This document shows positions 13,401-35,240 of a stretch of 64,000 nt of DNA, piece after piece; position 1 is the stretch's first letter, and the number at the start of each line of letters is the position of its first letter. This DNA is from Prinia subflava. Lineage: Eukaryota; Chordata; Aves; Passeriformes; Cisticolidae. The position numbers and the translations under genes are program-made. A model generated the notes under the pieces. The model saw only the letters and a list, made by a program, of their open reading frames with translations, made no database searches and was not told where the DNA came from. The stretch covers positions 6,324,001-6,388,000 of the forward strand of contig NC_086266.1 in NCBI RefSeq assembly GCF_021018805.1, written 5' to 3'.

Positions 13401-14190
13401 TTTGGACACTGCCTTCTTCAGTGTGGCACTTCAGTTTACAACTGGGGATTTCTCCTAATTAGATTGTACTTTTAATTATTTATGGCCTGTTATCTACAGA
13501 AGCTGCCCAAAACCTAAGCCTTAATAAGGATAATTGGAATAATCATATTTTTCCCTCCTCTGTAAAGCACCTTGAGCCTTGCTGATGAGAAATGCTAGGA
13601 TGTGATTAGACGCTTAATGAAAAACTATCACTGGAAAGAATAAAAATTAAAAATTAACTGAAGTGGAATTTTCTATTTTATACTACATTGATGCTGAATT
13701 AAGAACCATTTATCAGAGGCGACGCTGAATATTTTAACCTGGAAATTGAGTGGAGATCTTCTCTATGCATGTTATGATGGGGAGGTGCAGGTGAGGATGC
13801 CAAGGACCAGAGTCGGGGCCTGGATGCTGTGAGAAGTCTGAAATGTGGAAGTGCTGGGCTATCCCAGCCCTGGGCTGGTGCCAGCACCAAGAAAAGCAGT
13901 GGGTGTTCAGCATCACCCCGGCTCCTGGGTCCACCACAGCTCCTCCACACGGAAGATTTGGCTTTCCAGCCCTCACCTTCCCCAAAAAGCATCCTGAACT
14001 GAGGGAGATGGCTTTGAGCTGCTCAGAGCAGGCGGTAGGAGTGACGGTGAATATTTATGGCGCTGCCTGACTCAGTCTGTGAATGAAATCCACAATCCCT
14101 CAGACCGAACCAAGGCACGGATGCAAACCTTTTAACCCTTTGGGGATTATCACCCTCCAAACTTGCTCTCTCGGAGATCAAAGCAGGAGG
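10415..14190. other. Intergenic DNA, nothing recognised
   Basis: About 3.8 kb of AT-rich sequence. Reading frames are short and show no similarity to known proteins. I could not exclude exons below about 40 codons belonging to an unrecognised gene starting in the CpG island to the right. Confidence 0.5.
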
Positions 14191-14805
14191 GTTGAGAGAT
14201 GTTTGTGTTCAATTCCGAGCCGGGGCAGGGGCGGGTGAGCCCCCGCGGGTGGCTGAGGCCGGCGGAGGAGAAGGGCAGCGCAGGGACCATCTCCGCCGGA
14301 GAACAGAACATCCCCGGCACCACCCGGACCTGACAATGGAGCCGGGGAGGTGCCGGAGAGCAGCAGGGAAGGCTCCCACACACCCCAGCAGCCCCCGAGC
14401 CTCGCCACCTCCCCGCGGCCAACCTTCCCCAGAGCCCGCGGCTGAGCCCCAGCACCGCCCCACACCGCCCGGGGAAGGAGGAGGAGATGCCCGTGAGGGC
14501 AGCGGGAACACCCGGCTGCCCTGCCCCGCCTCGGGGGCCCGTCCCGGGCGGTGCCTGAGGGGACAGCGCCGGCCTTTCCCCGGCCGCGCTCCGGCCTCGC
14601 CCCGCGGCCGCGCCCTCGCCGCGCTCAGCGCCCTTACCCCGGGGCGCCGGGCCCCGCGGCCGCCCGCACATCCACCACGGCCATCGCAGCCATCCCGGGC
14701 CGCTCCCCGCGGGCTGCCGCGGCCGGCACGGCGCTGAGCCACGCCGGGGAGCTCCGGCAGGGGCCTCCCGCCGATGCCGTGGGTAACTTTGAGCAGGCGG
14801 CTGTA

Positions 14806-14818
14806 ACTACGGCGCCCG
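14806..14818 (+). promoter_or_regulatory. ACTAYRNNNCCCR (ZNF143/THAP11-type) site
   Basis: The sequence ACTACGGCGCCCG fits ACTAYRNNNCCCR at every defined position. It is one of two such sites in this CpG island, in opposite orientation to the other. Confidence 0.6.
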
Positions 14819-14851
14819 GCGTCCCCCGGCGGGCCGGCGAGCGGTGCCGGC

Positions 14852-14864
14852 CGGGAGCTGTAGT
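14852..14864 (-). promoter_or_regulatory. ACTAYRNNNCCCR (ZNF143/THAP11-type) site
   Basis: Read on the minus strand the site is ACTACAGCTCCCG, close to the canonical ACTACAACTCCCA. It lies 33 bp from the plus-strand copy. Confidence 0.7.
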
Positions 14865-15019
14865 TCCGCCCGGGCGGGGGAGCCGCCGGCGCCTGCGGGG
14901 AGCGCGCCTGGGCCGAGGGGAATCACGGAGCCACCCGGGCTGGAAAAGACCCCCGAGAGCACCGAGCCCAGCCCGTGAGTGATCCCCACCTTGTCAGCCG
15001 GCCCGGAGCGCTGAGTGCC

Positions 15020-15360
15020 GCGTCCCTGACACCGCCAGGGACGGGGGCTCCACTGCCTCTCTGGGCAGCACCTTCCAGAGTTTAACAACATTTCCGTGAC
15101 GAAATTCTTCCCAATAGCCAACCTGAACCTCTCCTGTGCTATCACTGGTTGCCTGGAGCAGACCCTGAGAAGCAGGAAGGGCCCCCCTGAGTCTCCTTTT
15201 CTCCAGGCTGAGCCCCTTCCCCAGCTCCCTCAGCTGCTCCTGGGGCTCCAGCCCCTTCCCCAGCTCCCTTCCCTGTCCCGGACACGCTCCAGCCCCTCAC
15301 AGTCCTTTCTGAAGTGAAGGACTCAGAACTGACCCCAGCACTGGAGGAGTGGCGTCCCCA
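15020..15360 (-). mobile_element. CR1-like LINE fragment, minus orientation
   Basis: Phrases typical of antisense avian CR1 appear in order: CCTCTCTGGGCAGCACCTTCC, then ATTCTTCCCAATAGCCAACC, then TTTTCTCCAGGCTGAGCCCC and TCCCTCAGCTGCTCCTGGGG. The 3' terminus is missing and the reading frame is gone, so this is a dead internal fragment. It abuts the CpG island. Confidence 0.85.
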
Positions 15361-15440
15361 GTCAGGGGATGTCACTGTCCTGGTCCTGCTGGCCACGCCG
15401 TGGCTGGGACAGGCCAGGTGCCACTGGCCTCCTGCCACCT

Positions 15441-15520
15441 GGGCACACCTGGGCACACCTGGGCACACCTGGGCACACCTGGGCACACCTGGGCACACCT
15501 GGGCACGCCTGGGCACACCT
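15441..15520. repeat. 10-bp minisatellite, 8 copies
   Basis: Eight head-to-tail copies of GGGCACACCT span 15441-15520. Only the seventh unit differs, by one base (GGGCACGCCT). Near-identity suggests a young, probably length-variable array. Confidence 0.97.
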
Positions 15521-17690
15521 GGCTCCTGTTCAGCTGCTGCTTTCCCACCAGGCGCTTTCCAGCCCCTCTGCCCCAGCCTGGGGTGTTCCATGGGATTGGT
15601 GTGGCTGGAGCATTTTAAGTTCTTTACTTTTTATTTGACCTGGCTCTTAATATCAGCCCCTGAACCTGCTCTGTCTGTTACCTTCATCACATCCTGAGCT
15701 TCATGCAACAGCATTGCTTCTAATCTTTCTTCCACAATGTTTACAACAGGGACCATTCCTTGCCCCAGAAACTTTCAACAAAAGCAATAAAAATGTAAAA
15801 GCCAACCTCTCAGAGAAGTATTAGCAGGCAAAACTTAAAGGCCCTGTCACTCTGTCACTTGCTGGCCATCAAGTGTTCAGCTCCTGTGGTCTCATGGTTA
15901 TGTGTTTCATCCATTTTTATTTACAATTTATTTTTATTTAAAGCTGAGTATCTCTCTGGCCCTGCTGTGCCATGCTTCCTGTGTTGAACACAGAACAGTA
16001 CACAAAACAAACCATGTGGAAAGAATATTTTGGAGATGTGAGTAGGAGGCATCCAAAGTCAGGTGGAAAAATGCTTTTAAGCGGAGACATCTGTGTGTAC
16101 AGAGCATTATTACTGCTTGCTGTATTTAATTGCAGACAGCTTTGTTCTGTTGCTTTTGAAGGAGAGAAGAAGCCAGCAGAGGTAGTGGCCACACACCAAC
16201 CTTCCACTGTAAACACCCAGAAAGGAGGGCTGGGGAAAAGTCTGTTATTGCTCCATGGGAGTGCAGCAGCACAGCGGCACAGGAGTGACACAAACATGGG
16301 CTGTGCTGTCACAAGGCCTTGTTTGCCAGAGCCAGACAAGGAGGATCTGTTCCAAGATGCAGTGGAATGTTTGTTTTTGTAGTACTGGATTTCCAAAATC
16401 CATGGTCTTTTAGTGGCTGACAAGCCCCCTCCTTTCTTTGCCTGGTTCCTGCAGCTGTCGGAGGTCTGCACCCCTGCCTGGAGAACACGAGCACAGCACA
16501 GCAAAAACGTGCATCATTCATGTGCCATCAGACAATGCTTGGGGGAGTTACAAAGGAGGGCAGCAAGAGGAGACCACAGCGCTGCAGTAATTTGCATTAT
16601 TTCTACTTTCTTTGCAAGAGTCACTTTTAGCTTTCAACTATAGCAAGTATTTATACTCCATAGCAGCTTTACCACACTTGAGCATCATTGGGTTTTAATT
16701 CACACCCCTCATGACCAGGTAAAATTGGCAGAGTCTGTCTGTTTTAGCACATACTTCCATTTTGTTTGGGTAGTATTTCATATACAGAAATTAACTGAAA
16801 AGCAGACTCTGTATTGTGACCTGTTGCTTACCTCAGGGATTTCCTCCATGGTTCACCCTCAATACTTTGTGCTGTGCAGAAGCTCCTGGGAGCAGCACTG
16901 CTGGGGATTTCCTGGGAATCAAAGCAGGCCCTGGCTGTCTCACTGCTCCCTCTTCCTGCATCCAGCAGGAAGATCCACGAGCAGTTCAGCTGGAGCAGTG
17001 CCTCTCCTCAGAGCAGAGCTGGGAGTGCTGCCACAACCCAAAGGCAAGGCCAGGCTGAGGCTGGAGAAGTCCCAGGTTTGGTTTTGAGCTCACATTTGGG
17101 CCCTGCAGCGAGCACAGGGGCCAGCACGAGGCAGCTCACACGGAAATCCAGCTCCAGGCCCTGGCACCACCTTGCTGGGCCTTCAGGGGCAGTTCTGCCA
17201 TTCTGCCACAGGCTGAAGCCACACACAAACCTCAGCATGCAGTTTTACTGTGCTACTTTCAATGCTTTTAGGACCACAAACTGGCACAGAGGCACACTGC
17301 AATTCTGTTTGCTTGGGATTTCATTTTTCCCTGCCTCAGTCTTCGAAATTCTCCATATACTGATGATAAATTGCCCAATATGAGGCAAGTTCTCTAGATG
17401 ACAAGCACTTGAACTTGTCTTTTTCTTACTTGACTTGCACATTCAGAATTTCACCTGACTTTATTAGGAGGGGCATTGAACATAACAGCACATCTGTGGC
17501 AGTTTACTTCCTTACCAACCAGTTCAGTTTGATGGTGACTGGGTGCTTACAGAGCCACTGGACAAACATAAAAGGAGATTTACAAATATTATATAATTCG
17601 AGCAAATAGGAAAAATAGCTCCGATTCCTGATGCTAGAAGATATTTTAATGCAGACCATTCTAAAAATCTGAAATAAGGACAAAATACAA
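15521..17690. other. Intergenic DNA between CpG island and PGK1 end
   Basis: No coding exon is recognised. In human the gene TAF9B lies tail-to-tail with PGK1 just past the PGK1 3' end; I looked for its histone-fold and its acidic C-terminus on the plus strand here and saw neither. Confidence 0.55.
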
Positions 17691-17711
17691 ACTGGAAGCA
17701 CTTTAAATATG

Positions 17712-17717
17712 TTTATT
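17712..17717 (-). terminator. PGK1: PGK1 candidate poly(A) signal AATAAA
   Basis: On the minus strand AATAAA occurs about 400 nt after the PGK1 stop codon. It is a canonical hexamer close enough to define a 3' UTR of about 420 nt. Other signals further left could also be used. Confidence 0.6.
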
Positions 17718-18115
17718 CAGCAGCTATTACAACCAACCTCCAAAAAACTGGAGTCCCCTCTGGGTTCTGAACCGTGTCAAGTGATGAAAATGCCTCTAGG
17801 ATGGAAGCTGGACAGTGCACTCCTTTCTGAGATATACATCTAACAGGGATTAATCTCTTTGAAAAGGCAAAATATAAATATATACACTCTAAATTCACAA
17901 CAACAGCTTCAACTCACTACATTAATTGAAGTGGGGTAACAGTGGACAAACCCACGTCCTGTAAACTGCAGTTGGAAAAATCTCTGCTCTCTCCTGCTGC
18001 AAGGTCCTGTTGGGGTTTCCATTCCGGGGTTGCCTCTGGCAGAGCTGGAACACGGAAGCGCTGAAGTGTTGGATCTCAGGGGCTGTGCACGGGACCGGGG
18101 CACGGGCTCTGCTCT

Positions 18116-29397
<11,282 letters not shown>

Positions 29398-29623
29398 GTT
29401 TGCTGCCGGCCGGAATTACTCCACTGCTGTTCAACACGCTCTGCTTCGCCGCCTCCGCGTTCTGCCGCAGCGCCGCCCGCGCCGCCACCACCCGGCGCTC
29501 CTCGCCCCGCCCCTCCCGTCAGCGATTGGTCCGTGCTCTCCTTTCCGCGTTTCTATTGGTCAATGCTCCTGTCCGTCAGAGAACACCCCGCCTCTCGGGG
29601 GCGGGGCCTGCGGCGGCGGCCCC

Positions 29624-29640
29624 GGTCACGTCCCACACGC
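29624..29640 (-). promoter_or_regulatory. PGK1: Candidate hypoxia-response element of PGK1
   Basis: On the minus strand the site reads GCGTGTGGGACGTGACC, with two RCGTG cores eight bases apart in the same orientation. The mouse Pgk1 enhancer has the same layout (CGTG, two bases, GGACGTGAC). It lies about 230 bp upstream of the start codon. The assignment as a HIF site rests on motif and position. Confidence 0.65.
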
Positions 29641-29680
29641 AGCCGCCGCTCCCTGAGGGCGCCGGGAGTGCGCGGGGTTC

Positions 29681-29950
29681 TATGCCTGAGTACCAAATTA
29701 ACGGTTCCGCACCTTATCTGAGGGAAAAATCATCCATAAAGGGTGTCTAAACGTGTGTCGGCTGGTGGGAATCCTTCACATGAAGGGCAGGCACTTCACT
29801 GCTGAGCCATAGGCCTGGGGCAGGCCAAGTGTCGACCGTAAAGGACGAGACAAAACCCCGGATATTTTTAAGTGACCTACATAAATACTTCTCAAGACAA
29901 CTGGGGACAAAACAACTATTTGAAGGGATACACCTTGCAGTACCATTGAT
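29681..29950. other. PGK1 upstream flank
   Basis: Short stretch between the CpG island and the first upstream CR1. No element recognised. Confidence 0.5.
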
Positions 29951-29952
29951 TA

Positions 29953-30490
29953 ATAGAATCACGGAGTGGTTTGGGTTGGGAAGGACTTTAAATATAATTT
30001 CGTTCCCCCCCCTGCCATGGCAGGGACACCTCCCACTGTCCCAGGCTGCTCCCAGCCCTGTCCAGCCTGGCCTTGGGCACTGCCAGGGATCCAGGGGCAG
30101 CCACAGCTGCTCTGGGAACCTGTGCCAGGGCCTCACCACTCACACAGGGAAGGTTTCTTTTCCTAACACCTAATCTCAACCTATTCTCTTTGAGTTTGAA
30201 TCCATTCCCCCCATCCTGTCACTCCAGGCCCTTGTAAATAGTCTTTCTCCCTCTTTCTAGGAGGTTCTCTTCAGGTACTGGAAGGCCACAAAGCCGCCTT
30301 TTTTCCAGGCTGAACAATCCCGTTTGTCTCAGCCTTTCCTCACAGTGGTATTCCACCCCTCACGCCTCCTCTGGACTTGCTCCATGTCCCTCCTGTGCTT
30401 CCCCAGAGCTGGAGGCAATCCTAACCCTTCCCTCGGTCAGGTCAGAGCCATTCCCTGTCCTGTCACTCCAGGCCTTTGTAGAGGGTTGGT
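29953..30490 (-). mobile_element. CR1-like LINE 3' portion, minus orientation
   Basis: It begins with the CR1 3' end in reverse complement (ATAGAATCACGGAGTGG, then GTTTGGGTTGGGAAGG) and continues with antisense CR1 text such as CATCCTGTCACTCCAGGC and TTTTTTCCAGGCTGAACAA. About 540 bp, longer than most copies here. A 30-bp phrase near 30202 recurs near 30448. No intact reading frame. Confidence 0.85.
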
Positions 30491-30749
30491 GGGTGCATTA
30501 AAAAATCTCCTGCCCCGACACAGGTGCAGCCTCTAAGGCAGTGCAGTGGGCTTTGTGTTGGGAGACAATAGCACAGTGCAGTGCACGGTACTGGGTGAAA
30601 AAGGAGCTCGTGGTCTTTTGTCATTTGCCCATAGGATAGGCCTTTCTGTTGCTGACAGGGTTGGTTTTTTGCTGCGCTCACAAAAATGTACAGACACTGC
30701 TGAGAAAGTGGTGGGGGCAAAATCAGTTCTCTGCTGACACAGTGGTGCT

Positions 30750-31183
30750 GGAGAGAGCCCAAAGGTGGGCAACAGAGCTGGGTAAGGGTCTAGAGAGTCA
30801 GTCCTATGGGAAGCAGCTGAGGGAGCTGGAAAGGGGATCAGCCTGGAGAAAAGGAGGCTCAGGGGGACCCTGTGGCTCTGCACAGCTCCTGACAGGAGGG
30901 GACAGCCGGGGGTGTCAGGCTCTGCTCCAGGGACAGGGACAGGAGGAGAGGGAACGGCCTCAGGCTCTGCCAGGGGATGGTCTGGCTGGACATCAGGAAG
31001 AATTTTTCATGGAAAATGTTGTTAAACATTGCAATGGGTGTAGAGCCACCATCCCTGGAGGTGTTCAGGGAAGGACTGGATGTGGCACTCAGTGCTCTGG
31101 TCTCATTGATAAGGTGGTGATCAGTCACAGATCAGATCCAATGGGCTCAGAGGTCTTTTCCAACCTAAATGATTCTCTGATTC
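30750..31183 (+). mobile_element. CR1-like LINE 3' portion, plus orientation
   Basis: Sense CR1 text in order: GGAAGCAGCTGAGGGAGCTG, GCCTGGAGAAAAGGAGGCTC, CTGGCTGGACATCAGGAAGA, CATCCCTGGAGGTGTTCAGG, ending TGATTCTCTGATTC. It faces away from the minus-strand CR1 to its left, so the two are head to head, about 260 bp apart. Confidence 0.88.
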
Positions 31184-34100
31184 AAATGAGCATGCACTGA
31201 CAAGAAATGAAACACAAAGTTACCTAGAGAGCCAGACTAATGCACTGCTCACACGTGGTTGAAAACACCCAGTCTGAGGCAGAAGGGTGGGAGTCTCCTG
31301 CTGCAAGACTTGTCAGAAAGCTCAGGAAAGCCTGGATGGGCCTCCAAGACGTGTTAAAGGTGTCAGTCCCAACAACAATAAATCCTGAAATACACAAGTG
31401 GGAACAAACTGGCAGCTGACATGAAATCCCCTGTGAGGTGGTCACCAGTTAGGATGGAGGAGACCAGGAAACATCACTTTAGTCATTGTGTGCCACTGTA
31501 GTTTATCTTATATGGGTGTAAATCTACAATCAAGGTCCAAATTAAGTTAGGCCCAGTAATGGTCTCAATGTTGACTGCAGAGTAAATCAGGGGGTACCCA
31601 GGGGTCTCTCCTGTGATGTAGCAAATCAGACCCAACCTTGCAGTCACCAGGTGGATCCTTGCAACCCAGAGCCCCTGGCCAGTGCTCACAGAGTCCCCTG
31701 TGGACAGGGACATCTGGAAGTGTCAGTGTGAACCCAGCCTTCACCAAGGCCTGAGAGTCAAATCCTAAACCAGTCCTGAATCCAGTCTGCCCTCGGGAGC
31801 TGGGATTGCCTCCTTGAAGCACAACTGGTCAGAGACACTTCTACCTGCCAAGCCAGAAGCACAGGTGACAGCAGCTGAACAAACCTTAGAGGGATCCAGT
31901 GAGGAGATAAGGAAGGGCTTCTCTGGATCCACAGGAGCTGTAACTATTTAACTGTTCTGAAATTAATCCCTTTCCTTCTTCCTGTACTACTTCATGCTGT
32001 GCTGCTTTCTCCGAAGGCAAAGGTTAAATTCCTCAATGCTGACTCAGAAAGGAAAGCTCTTCCCAGCTGTAGCCAACAACCCAGCCCTTGCAGCACCTCC
32101 TGCTTTCCCTGGGAAATGGGTTCATTCATTAAGACAAGGCTTTAATTTCAAAAGCTTGCCTGTCACCTTCTGGGAGTAAAAAACTGTGGAGCAGGAAAGT
32201 CACAGTGTGTGGTGGATGAACACAGTAACCTGAGCACCCTCAGCAATTTTGGACAGCTTTGTGCCACAGCAAGGGAAAAGGGACAGCAGGACACTGGGGA
32301 ATCCCCAGGTAGACAAGACATTCAGCAACAAAGGACTAAGCAAGCCATAAATAGAAATGACCAGGAGTACACAGTAGGACTAACTCCACTATATCCCATA
32401 GGCTAGGAGAGTATTGGATAAGAAGTCTGGAGCAATCTTGGTGCAATTATAAAGATTATTGCTCTGGCAGAAGTACAGCCATAGCTCGTTCAGTGTTGTC
32501 TGGTTTTATCCTTGTTTGCTTTTCCCTCATTTTTTTGTGTGAAGAACATGAGATAGAGGAATAGGGAGGATGTCACATGAGAGCTTGAGGTGGCAGAACA
32601 CAATAACAGATGGGAAATGCCCAGGCACGAGAATTTGTGTCTTATAAAAGGAGTTACAAAGAAAGGGGAGTACAGACACACATTCAAAGCTCACTTCCAC
32701 GCTTGAGTCACCTCTCTGTCCTTCCCACCTGTTGTGAAATATTTAGAATATACTGCAAATATTTAAAGAAAAAAAGCCCATGCAAACAGTTCAACCGCTG
32801 CACTTTTAAATTAACCAGTGCAGCAAAGCCAGGAGGGCAAAGGGCTGGTAATGACAAACCCAAGGAGCTGGGGTTAGACCTGTGACCACCCTAGGAAGTA
32901 ATTCCTAGGAATATGGAGCAGCAGGGTTAGACTTTAGACTAACTTTAGACTGTACTTTAGACTGGCACAGCCCTCCCCTGCATGATCCTGCTTCATTTAT
33001 CCAACAGGAACAGGACTGTGCAAGTTTAGGCAGACACAGGCTTTGAGGTGTTTGTGAGACCAGCGGGAGGGCTGTGGTTTGGACAGCAATAATCTGCATC
33101 TCCGTCTGTGGCGCGTGACCCAGGCTGCAGAAAGTTCCTGCTTTTAGAAACACCCACTGCAGTTTAAACCTCCCCTTAAAAACAGGCTGCATACAAGGTC
33201 TGAGTGCTCTCTTCTCCTTGCAGTGGGAAAATGTCAATATTCAAGCACAGGGATTGCGTAGGAAAGATAAAGAGCATCCAGTCTGGAACTTTGTGAAAAG
33301 CTGCCTGAAAAACAGGCACAGTGCAAAGAGAAAATAAAGGCAGACATCTGCTGGCTGCTCCCTCACCTGGCCAATGCCTGCACAATCTCACTCCCAACTC
33401 CTGCAGGGACAAAGGGCGTCAGGCTGTCCATGCATGAAACTGAATGAGGGGTTAATTTAAAAATGCTGAAGAATCCTCTTTTTCCTGCACCTGAGTGTGT
33501 ATGTGTGTATAGCTCTCCAGTTCTCCTTAAAAAAATTACTTTAGAGATTTGTTTAAAGGAGTACAGACAACCCAATCTTACCTGGTCAGCAGTTTTCCTT
33601 CATGACCAAGCAGACACAGCACAAATTCACAGCTACTACTTAAACTGTCCAGTAAACTGGAAGGAAAAAACCTCATATTGCCCATGGCACAGCTCTGCTA
33701 TCAAGGCAGATGCTGAATTTGTAACGAGAGTCTGACCTTGAGGGCTTGTCATACTGCAGAGATGTGGTCTAAAAATGTTACTTTAAAAGGGCAAAAAAAG
33801 AAAGAGCATCTTAGGAGATGCTGTAGCTGTCCTGAACTGAAAGCATCTAGGGAGTGGTTCAAAAATCCATGCAGGAAGAGCATGCTGGTAAAATGGAGAA
33901 TGGATTCCATCAGGGCTGAGGAGGGGATGTTGGAGGCAGCAGCTGCAGAGGCTCCAGTGTTAACCCTGCCTGTGGCAGGCTGCAGAACACAGCATTGCTC
34001 TCTCTGGTGCCACACAGAGTAAATTTTAAATTAACATAAATCCTACCATTATCTACAGTATCATTTTCTATCAGAGCCCTTCAAGGTGGTATTTGTTCCA

Positions 34101-35240
34101 CTGTTTTTTACAGCATAGAATGAACCTCAGTTTGATCCCATAATTTACCTGTTTTTCCCTAACAAACAGTGCTGTGGAAAGTGAGAGCTCTGCTCAGCCC
34201 TCACAGGAGCTCACTGCCACCAAGGGAGGTGAGGCTGCTCCACTAAACCGAGCTCAAGAAAAACTGAGATCAAGGCCTTGTAACAGAATTTACTCTGGGC
34301 CAGCTCATCTTTTCACTTAGGAAACATCATTGACTTGTCAGGTTTCAGGAATGGAGAAACATTTTAAAATTCCAGGCAAGTCTTAATTTTTAATTCTGTA
34401 TTAAAGTTGGCATTTCTTGAATCACAATGAAGAGTGTTGGCCAGACAAATGCAGAGATTTTTGTATCACAGCTTAGTCCATGGTATCTGGGGCCACCTGG
34501 CTACTTAATGAGGTTTTACTTTGGCTATTTATTTATTTTTAATTCAGTCACAACTAAAACAAAACAGTTCCATTTGAAAAGAGAAAGTTCGTGCATTGCC
34601 TTAACCCAAAATAACTCAAGGCCTAAATTAAACAGTCCCAAATATTTTGGTTACTACTTTTGCTCAACAAACCTGCATTTTCCAAACCACAAGTGCTGAA
34701 ACTGTAGGTTTCCACACCTGATGGGCCATACTAGGCCTGAGACAGTCTAAGAGGATGAAATTACAGGGTTGCATCTTAAGGAAAAGCAAAATTCTTCATC
34801 TTGGACACACTTGGATATAATTGAACGTGATTGTGCTCAGTAACACCCAGTGACAGAACAAGGGTTAACAGGCATAAAATAAAATATGGGAAATCTCATC
34901 CTAACACAAGAAACCCCTTTTTTACTGAGAGGGTGAGCGAGCCCTGGAAAAGCCTGCCCAGAGGGGGTGGAGATGTTACAAACCTCAGTCCTGGGGGCAG
35001 CTCTGGCTCTGCTGGGACAGGTTTTGGCTGTGAGCTCCAGCAGCCTCTGCTCTCCCCCATTTGCTAACACAGGGATGCTCCAGATGAGATCATCCCACAA
35101 TTTCCCAACTTTCACCAGACCCACTTACCCCAGCTCTGCAGGCTCAGTGTTTAACAGAGCTGGAACTACACCCAAACCCCAATCCTTGGCCTGTTGCTGA
35201 GACAGCTACAAATATTTAAAGGAGATGAAAGAATATGATT
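31184..35240. other. Intergenic spacer between ATP7A end and PGK1 promoter
   Basis: About 4 kb without a recognisable coding exon. Some GC-richer passages (31.5-32.4 kb) look transposon-like in composition, but I cannot assign a family. Confidence 0.5.

Larger units (their letters stand above)
14210..14980. promoter_or_regulatory. CpG island with inverted ACTAYRNNNCCCR motifs
   Basis: Roughly 770 bp very rich in CpG. Two copies of the promoter motif ACTAYRNNNCCCR face each other: plus strand at 14806-14818 and minus strand at 14852-14864. This motif is bound by ZNF143 with THAP11/HCFC1 and marks housekeeping, often bidirectional, promoters. A strong minus-strand splice donor (GGG then GTAAGGGC) lies at 14638/14637. 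Together these argue for a real promoter with at least a minus-strand first exon of about 14639-14860. No coding exon downstream is recognised, so the gene is unknown. Confidence 0.7.

Noticed and set aside
14192..14742. Overlapping 170-180 codon frames on both strands at 14.2-14.7 kb
   Set aside because: Typical CpG-island artefacts: Arg/Pro/Gly/Ala-rich on both strands with no conserved motif.
15938..16504. A 188-codon minus-strand frame in the intergenic region
   Set aside because: No domain, no homology that I recognise, no flanking splice or promoter signals; plausible chance frame.
31224..32410. Possible degraded retroviral sequence between PGK1 and ATP7A
   Set aside because: Composition is suggestive but I found no LTR ends, primer-binding site or viral protein motif.
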